From Chloroflexota bacterium (lineage in GTDB: Bacteria > Chloroflexota > Anaerolineae > J102): 10,517 bases of DNA. The DNA is taken from contig PIVW01000180.1 in NCBI GenBank assembly GCA_003353825.1, positions 1 through 10,517 on the forward strand. Direction: 5' to 3'. Below the pieces are notes generated by a model. The model was given only the letters and a program-made list of their open reading frames with translations. It was not told where the DNA came from and made no database searches. This document shows, in pieces, positions 5,994 to 10,517 of this stretch. The translations under genes were made by a program, and so were the position numbers. Every line of letters begins with the position of its first letter. The stretch's first letter is position 1.

Positions 5994-6920
5994 ATGAACC
6001 AACAAGAAGAGACCCTACAAGCACCCTCAATTCAACTACGAAGCCAACGAAAGCGCCTGTTTAATACTTTTGTCAGAAATCGACCGGCGCTCCTGGGGCT
6101 CTTTATGATGATTATCGTAGTTATCATGGCGGTTTTTGCCGACGACTGGTTCATCGCTATCCCGCAGGGGCGGGAGCCCGAACCTTTACTGGCACCCTAT
6201 GATCCCCTGAAGCAGGACACCCGCAATCGACTGGCGCCCCCTAGCCGAGAACATCCGATGGGTCTTGACTCTTTTGGTCGGGATACACTTTCACGGATCA
6301 TTTACGGCGCCAGAACATCCCTTTTGGTTGGCATCACTGCAGTTCTCATCGGTGGCATTGCCGGGGCTGTAATGGGTCTATCTGGTGGTTATCTTGGAGG
6401 GGCGACGGAAAATTTATTGATGAGAGCGACTGACGTCCTTATGGCTTTCCCCAGCCTTATTATGGGACTGATGGTGTTGGCGGTGTTAGGCGGCGGTTTG
6501 GGTAATATGATTCTGGCCATCGGCATTGTCTTGGCGCCAACGTTCGCGCGCGTGGCCCACGGCTCTACACTGACCGTGAAAGAGAATCAATATGTAGAAG
6601 CCGCGCGCAGCTATGGATCTGGCCGGTTCAGAATCGCCCGCAAACACATCCTGCCTAATATCACCAGCGAAATCGTCGTTCTGGCCAGCATCTGGACCGC
6701 CACCGCCATTCGTGTCGAAGCCAACCTCAGTTTTATCGGATTGGGGGTCTCGCCTCCGACGCCGGCCTGGGGTTCCATGATTCGCGAGGGTACTCAATAT
6801 CTGTTCGACGCTCCCTGGGTCTCTATCTTCCCAGGTTTGGCGATCCTCATTACAGTACTGGCCTTCAATCTGTTGGGAGATGGCCTGCGCGACATCCTAG
6901 ATCCAAAACAACAGCACTGA
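5994..6920 (+). CDS. ABC transporter permease, DppC/OppC family
   Basis: This is the second channel subunit and partner of the DppB-type protein. It is 308 residues from the ATG at 5994. That start is preferred over the in-frame TTG at 5988 because GAGG (5984-5987), overlapping the stop codon of the preceding gene, is then spaced six bases away. The charged N-terminus (OppC_N region, RSQRKRLFNTFVRNRPALLG at 17-36) leads into the first membrane segment. HPMGLDSFGRDTLSRIIYGA (88-107) is the diagnostic OppC/DppC motif. The EAA loop is at about 199-221 (QYVEAARSYGSGRFRIARKH). SFIGLGVSPPTPAWGSMI (246-263) and LLGDGLRDILDP (293-304) complete the family pattern. A stem-loop covers its stop codon, and a 136-bp gap separates it from the next enzyme. 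Confidence 0.93.
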   Translation: MNQQEETLQAPSIQLRSQRKRLFNTFVRNRPALLGLFMMIIVVIMAVFADDWFIAIPQGREPEPLLAPYDPLKQDTRNRLAPPSREHPMGLDSFGRDTLSRIIYGARTSLLVGITAVLIGGIAGAVMGLSGGYLGGATENLLMRATDVLMAFPSLIMGLMVLAVLGGGLGNMILAIGIVLAPTFARVAHGSTLTVKENQYVEAARSYGSGRFRIARKHILPNITSEIVVLASIWTATAIRVEANLSFIGLGVSPPTPAWGSMIREGTQYLFDAPWVSIFPGLAILITVLAFNLLGDGLRDILDPKQQH

Positions 6921-6937
6921 TCTCAAAGCGAGGTCAG
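6917..6937 (+). promoter_or_regulatory. Stem-loop spanning the permease stop codon
   Basis: CTGATCTC (6917-6924) pairs with GAGGTCAG (6930-6937) in an 8-bp stem with one G-U pair and an AAAGC loop. The TGA stop codon lies within the 5' arm. No T run follows, so it is not a standard intrinsic terminator. It could stabilise the 3' end of the permease message or mark a processing point before the catabolic genes. Confidence 0.35.
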
Positions 6938-7056
6938 TTAGGCGCGGACCGGCGAACGGGCTATCACGCTTGTAAGATTTACCATTCCACTTGTACCTGC
7001 CCCAACGAGATCTGATTCTCTCTGCACAGCCTGGGAACAATCCCTACGTGCTAAAT

Positions 7057-8307
7057 ATGATGAATAAAAAAGAAGTCTTGATCATTGGTGGCGGTGTAAT
7101 CGGTGTTTGCACTGCCTATTATCTGGCTGAACAGGGGAACAGCGTGGTGCTCATCGAGCGCGGCGACATCTGCAACGGGAGTTCTCATGGTAACGCTGGA
7201 CTGATCGCCATCGACCATGCCATCCCCACGGCCGCGCCCGGCGCCCTTAGTGCGGGCATACGGTGGCTTCTGGATCCTGGCAGCCCCTTTTCCATCAGAC
7301 CCCGTCTCGACCCCGACCTGCTTCGCTGGCTCTGGCGTTTTCGCGGGGCATGTCGCCTCGAACCGATGCGCCGGGCGATCCCCGTGCTGTTGGCGCTCGG
7401 CCATGCCAGTCTTGGCCTATACGAAAAACTGCACAATCAGCATGTCCTGGATGATGGCTACCATTACAATGGCCGCTTGATGCTGTTCCATACCCAGGCA
7501 GGTCTTGAACACGGAATCGGGGACTTGCGCCTGCTCAACGACTTTGGCGTAAACGGCGAAATACTTGATCAAAATGGGGTTCGGCAGATGGCGCCCAGTG
7601 TTCAGGCTTCTGTGCTTGGTGGAGTTTATTATCAGGGGTATGCACATCTCCTACCGGGGCGCTTTGTGCGCAAGTTAGCCGCTGTGGCTAAATCCATGGG
7701 CGTTCAAATCCATACAAATACGGAACTGTTGGACTTTGAAACAGTAGGGAAACGCATCTCGAAAGTGCTGACAACGCGCGGCGCCTTTGAGGCTGATGAT
7801 ATTATCCTGGCGGCAGGCGCCTGGTCGCAACCAATTGCCCGTCGCCTGAACCTACGCCTGGCTATCGAGGCGGCCAAAGGCTATAGCATCACCGTCCAAC
7901 GCCCGCACGACCTCCCCGATCTGCCCCTCTCCCTGGGGGAAGCCAAAGTAGCAGTCACACCTATGGGCGAATTCTTGCGCGTCAGCAGTACCCTGGAGAT
8001 GTCAGGCTTTGATATGTCGATTAATATGCGAAGGGTTTCGGCCACCCGCTCGGCCCTTCAAACCTATCTTGGCGGCCTGGACACTTTGCAGGATCTGGAG
8101 TTATGGCGTGGGCTACGGCCGATGACGCCCGACAGTTTACCTCACATCGGTCGCAGCCCTTCTTGGCAGAACCTGGTTATCGCCACCGGGCATGGCATGG
8201 CGGGCATCACCTATGGCCCCATTACCGGAAAACTGGTGACGCAGATCATCGATGACGTCCCACCTGATATCGATCTGACGCCATTGAGGCCGGATCGATT
8301 CGCGTGA
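7057..8307 (+). CDS. FAD-dependent oxidoreductase, D-amino-acid dehydrogenase (DadA)-like
   Basis: This DAO-family flavoenzyme most resembles DadA-type D-amino-acid dehydrogenases, which oxidise D-amino acids (or related amines) to keto acids and ammonia and pass electrons to the respiratory chain. From the ATG at 7057 it has 416 residues, the usual length. GGGVIG (11-16) binds FAD, E34 (VVLIE) should contact the ribose, and GSSHGNAG (41-48) corresponds to the conserved SxxNAG loop of DadA. The C-terminal GHGMAGITYGPITGKLV block is the second flavin-contact region, and the end (TPLRPDRFA) is typical. The start is uncertain: ATGs at 7057 and 7060 and a GTG at 7048 are in frame and none has a good ribosome site, but strand beta-1 fits the ATGs. 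An upstream TTG (6991) would add residues with no family match. It is not a close duplicate of the flavoenzyme at 1693, so the locus has two different amine-oxidising steps. Substrate unknown. Confidence 0.85.
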   Translation: MMNKKEVLIIGGGVIGVCTAYYLAEQGNSVVLIERGDICNGSSHGNAGLIAIDHAIPTAAPGALSAGIRWLLDPGSPFSIRPRLDPDLLRWLWRFRGACRLEPMRRAIPVLLALGHASLGLYEKLHNQHVLDDGYHYNGRLMLFHTQAGLEHGIGDLRLLNDFGVNGEILDQNGVRQMAPSVQASVLGGVYYQGYAHLLPGRFVRKLAAVAKSMGVQIHTNTELLDFETVGKRISKVLTTRGAFEADDIILAAGAWSQPIARRLNLRLAIEAAKGYSITVQRPHDLPDLPLSLGEAKVAVTPMGEFLRVSSTLEMSGFDMSINMRRVSATRSALQTYLGGLDTLQDLELWRGLRPMTPDSLPHIGRSPSWQNLVIATGHGMAGITYGPITGKLVTQIIDDVPPDIDLTPLRPDRFA

Positions 8308-8313
8308 TATTAT
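8284..8313 (+). promoter_or_regulatory. Possible internal promoter before the enolase-superfamily gene
   Basis: TTGAGG (8284-8289, 4 of 6) and TATTAT (8308-8313, 5 of 6) are separated by 18 bp, overlapping the end of the preceding flavoenzyme gene. Transcription would start about 15 nt before the ATG at 8336, giving a very short leader. This is suggestive, but the two genes could equally share one transcript. Confidence 0.25.
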
Positions 8314-8335
8314 ATGTATTCATGAGTATTCTCCT

Positions 8336-9505
8336 ATGAAAATCACCAAAGCCAATATTTACCTGGCCGACATCGCCGGGCGCAGACCCATTCTCGTTCA
8401 GGTGTATACCGATGCAGGTTTGAGCGGTATCGGCAACGCCGCCATCGCTTACGGCATGGGGGCGACCGCAGCTGCAGGCATGATCAAAGATCTGATCGAG
8501 GGCGTTGTGCTCGGCCAGGACCCTTTTCGTATCGAAGCCCTTTGGAGCGAAATGTATGACCATTCTTTCTGGGCCAAAGGGGGCGGGCCAATCGTATTCG
8601 CCGGCATCAGCGCCATCGAGCAGGCCCTGTGGGACATCAAAGGTAAGGCGCTGGGCGTGCCGATCTATGAGATGTTGGGGGGAAAATTCAGGGATGAAGC
8701 CTGGGTTTACGCCAATGGCTGGTCGTTTCGATCCAACTCGCCGGATGAGTTCGCCAGAGCGGCGGAAAAGGTCGTTGCAGATGGTTATACAGCGCTCAAA
8801 CTCTATCCCCTGGCGATGCCCGATACCTCGAACAGAGATGGCCGCATACGGCATGTGGCGCTACGCGCGCTTGACCGCGACCATGAGAAACTGGCGATCG
8901 CTCGCGTCAAAGCGGTTCGAGACGCTGTTGGTGCAGATATCGAGGTGTTGGTGGATATCAGCGCCGAACTAACGACCGATGCCACCATACGCATTGGCCG
9001 CCAACTCGAGGAATTCAACTTATTCTTCCTGGAAGAGCCAGTCGACCCCTTCGATATCGGGGCGCTGAAAAAAGTGTCCGAGCATGTTCATATCCCTATC
9101 GCTGTCGGCGAACGGCTTTACAGCCGCTATGGTTTTCGCCCGGTGATGGAAAGCCATGCCGCCGACATCCTGCAGCCGGACATCGGTAACACAGGGGGTT
9201 TGATGGAAACTAAAAAGATCGCGGCCATGGCAGAGGTCTACAACATGAAGATCCAGCCTCATCACGCCGGCGTGACGCCCGTTTCCACCGCCGCTGCCCT
9301 ACAACTTAGCGCCTGTATCCCCAACCTTAGCATCCTCGAACTCTACCCCTATCGTATCCCCGAACATTACGAAATCGTGGACCATGCGCCGGAATATGAT
9401 AGAAATGGCAGCTACCTGCCTATACCCGAAAGGCCGGGCTTGGGTGTGGAGTTGGTGGAAGAGCGTATACGACCGTTCCTGTGGGCGGTGTGCGAATTAC
9501 GCTAA
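8336..9505 (+). CDS. Enolase-superfamily enzyme, mandelate racemase subgroup (galactonate dehydratase-like, substrate unknown)
   Basis: This cytosolic Mg-dependent enzyme removes the proton next to a carboxylate to form an enolate; relatives dehydrate sugar acids or racemise hydroxy acids. Its 389 residues have the N-terminal capping domain (to about 125) and a TIM barrel. Predicted Mg ligands are D207 (VLVDIS), E233 (FLEEP) and E259 (VGERLYSRYGF). Their 26-residue spacings equal those of E. coli galactonate dehydratase (D183, E209, E235, from memory). H309 (QPHHAG) with D282 (ILQPD) forms the expected His-Asp dyad, at the same spacing as H285 there. Two positions differ: the His two residues after the first ligand (H185 in that enzyme) is S209 here, and the beta-2 motif is K155-L-Y157 rather than KxK or KxN. 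Lysines typical of epimerases on beta-6 are absent, so a hydroxy-acid dehydratase or isomerase is more likely than an amino-acid racemase. No Shine-Dalgarno precedes the ATG at 8336, but family homology begins at residue 1 (MKITK). The gene ends 17 bases before the next. Confidence 0.87.
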   Translation: MKITKANIYLADIAGRRPILVQVYTDAGLSGIGNAAIAYGMGATAAAGMIKDLIEGVVLGQDPFRIEALWSEMYDHSFWAKGGGPIVFAGISAIEQALWDIKGKALGVPIYEMLGGKFRDEAWVYANGWSFRSNSPDEFARAAEKVVADGYTALKLYPLAMPDTSNRDGRIRHVALRALDRDHEKLAIARVKAVRDAVGADIEVLVDISAELTTDATIRIGRQLEEFNLFFLEEPVDPFDIGALKKVSEHVHIPIAVGERLYSRYGFRPVMESHAADILQPDIGNTGGLMETKKIAAMAEVYNMKIQPHHAGVTPVSTAAALQLSACIPNLSILELYPYRIPEHYEIVDHAPEYDRNGSYLPIPERPGLGVELVEERIRPFLWAVCELR

Positions 9506-9522
9506 AAAACAGGAGAAGCCAA

Positions 9523-10517
9523 ATGTCGAAAAAAGTAGATCTATTGTGGTTGAGCCAGGAAGATGTGATCGCAGCGGGTGGCCTGGACATGGCCAAGGCC
9601 GTACATGATCTGGAAGATGTATTTCGGCTGCACGCCGTCGGGGACTACGCGCTCCCTGAAAAGATCGTACTGGATTGGCAGGAAGCGCCACCCGGAGAAT
9701 TGCATAATCACATCAACATCATGCCGGGCTATTTAGGCGGCCGCTTTGACACGGTGGGAGTGAAGAACATCGCCAGCTTTCCGCGCAACCCCCAACAGCA
9801 TGGTCTGCCGCGCGCCTCCGCCCTGGTGATGTTGCAGGATACGAAACTCGGCTTACCCCTGGCGGTGATGGATGACACCCTTATCAGCGCTATGCGCACA
9901 GGCGCGGCCACCGGGGTCGGGGCCAGGTATCTGGCCTCTGAGAATGCCACCCGGGTGGGATTGATCGGGGCGGGAGTGCAGTGCCGAACCCAGTTGATGG
10001 CGGTGCAAGTTGCCAGGCCAGGCCTTCGGCAAGGGCTTATCTTCGACATCCGCCGCCAGCGCGCCGAAGCGTTTGTAACAGAGATGAATCAGCGGCTGGG
10101 CATGGAGCTGGCGGTGGCTGATAGCGCTGAAGAGGTGGTACGCCAGGCGGAGGTGCTGGTCACGGCCACGACCACGACCCAACCCATTGTCGAACAGGGT
10201 TGGCTGAGCCCGGGCAGTTTCTATGCGCACGTTTCCGGCTACGAATGTTCGTATGATGTCTTACGCCACGCCGATAAAATCGTCGTCGATGATTGGCTGC
10301 AGGTCAAACATCGCATGTACTCAACCGTGGCCCTGATGTGGCGCGACGGCCAATTTAGCGACGAAGACATTTACGCCGAACTGGGAGAAATCGTCAGTGG
10401 CCAGAAACCTGGCAGAGAGACTGAACAAGAGATTATCCTGTTCAGCCCAATCGGTATGGGCTTGCACGATCTGGCCGTTGCCCAACGGATTTACAAAACA
10501 GCCCAACGCCAGGGATT
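9523..10517 (+). CDS. Ornithine cyclodeaminase/mu-crystallin family protein (3' end cut by window)
   Basis: This Rossmann-fold NAD(P)-dependent protein of the OCD/mu-crystallin family, whose members deaminate ornithine, reduce cyclic imino acids or make amino-acid intermediates, is read here for 331 codons. Only a few C-terminal residues are likely missing, since the last visible block, GMGLHDLAVAQRIY (311-324), is the family's closing helix. AGGAG (9511-9515) lies seven bases before the ATG. The dinucleotide motif is VGLIGAGVQ (145-153). K81 (VGVKNIASFP) and R125 (SAMRTGAAT) match the substrate-binding Lys and Arg of cyclodeaminases. The segment that in true ornithine cyclodeaminases carries the catalytic Asp (a GGD...GKTEL motif) reads SGYECSYDVL (238-247) here, so ornithine cyclodeamination is unlikely. 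The pattern reminds me of proteins annotated 'tyramine oxidase subunit B'. An imine reductase or an accessory to the flavoenzymes upstream is plausible. It starts 17 bases after the enolase-superfamily gene, so the two are co-transcribed. Confidence 0.86.
   Translation, partial: MSKKVDLLWLSQEDVIAAGGLDMAKAVHDLEDVFRLHAVGDYALPEKIVLDWQEAPPGELHNHINIMPGYLGGRFDTVGVKNIASFPRNPQQHGLPRASALVMLQDTKLGLPLAVMDDTLISAMRTGAATGVGARYLASENATRVGLIGAGVQCRTQLMAVQVARPGLRQGLIFDIRRQRAEAFVTEMNQRLGMELAVADSAEEVVRQAEVLVTATTTTQPIVEQGWLSPGSFYAHVSGYECSYDVLRHADKIVVDDWLQVKHRMYSTVALMWRDGQFSDEDIYAELGEIVSGQKPGRETEQEIILFSPIGMGLHDLAVAQRIYKTAQRQG

Noticed and set aside
6991..7056. TTG start at 6991 for the DadA-like protein
   Set aside because: The extra 22 residues have no family match and push the FAD-binding strand far from the N-terminus; the ATG pair at 7057/7060 fits better.
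8246..8854. Minus-strand open frame of 202 codons opposite the enolase-superfamily gene
   Set aside because: It lies antisense to a gene with intact family motifs, has no ribosome site I can see and its translation resembles no known family.
1..10517. tRNA, rRNA, CRISPR array, transposase or phage gene
   Set aside because: I found no cloverleaf with a CCA-type end, no regular spacer-repeat array and no transposase or phage motif on either strand.

Overview
The window holds eight protein genes of one apparent catabolic and uptake locus, plus their control regions. The organism is most likely a member of the Chloroflexota (Anaerolineae/Caldilineae-like). This rests mainly on the solute-binding lipoprotein, which has an I-A-A-C lipobox followed by a Gln/Pro/Ala and then Glu/Pro/Val-rich linker, a style common in that phylum. 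The mid-50s GC content (estimated by eye) and the TTG start of the amidohydrolase are compatible but not diagnostic. I treat the taxonomy as an inference.

Layout: positions 1-187 have no gene but carry a perfect 11-bp inverted repeat around smaller hairpins (15-78) and a tandem TCACG array (127-153). An M20-family amidohydrolase of the N-carbamoyl-amino-acid/allantoate type lies on the minus strand (188-1441). It diverges from everything else across a 251-bp control region that has a good minus-strand promoter and a 13-nt palindrome. On the plus strand follow a DAO-family FAD oxidoreductase (1693-2874), a 344-bp gene-free stretch with stacked hairpins and a likely promoter, and an Opp/Dpp-type ABC importer made of a binding lipoprotein (3219-4883) and two permeases (5047-5985 and 5994-6920). 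A strong intrinsic terminator separates the binding protein from the permeases. Next come a second FAD oxidoreductase of the D-amino-acid dehydrogenase type (about 7057-8307), an enolase-superfamily enzyme of the mandelate racemase subgroup (8336-9505), and an ornithine cyclodeaminase/mu-crystallin family protein (9523 to beyond the window end).

How the genes may work together (inference): the importer brings in a small amino-acid-like, amide- or N-substituted compound. The amidohydrolase would cleave an N-carbamoyl or similar amide, the two flavoenzymes would oxidise secondary or D-configured amines to imine/keto products, the cyclodeaminase-family protein would reduce or deaminate an imino intermediate, and the enolase-superfamily enzyme would dehydrate or isomerise a hydroxy acid part. 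This points to an opine-like, sugar-amino-acid-conjugate or N-alkyl amino-acid substrate, but the sequence does not fix which. No ABC ATPase and no transcription regulator is present in the window; both must lie outside it, possibly downstream of 10517.
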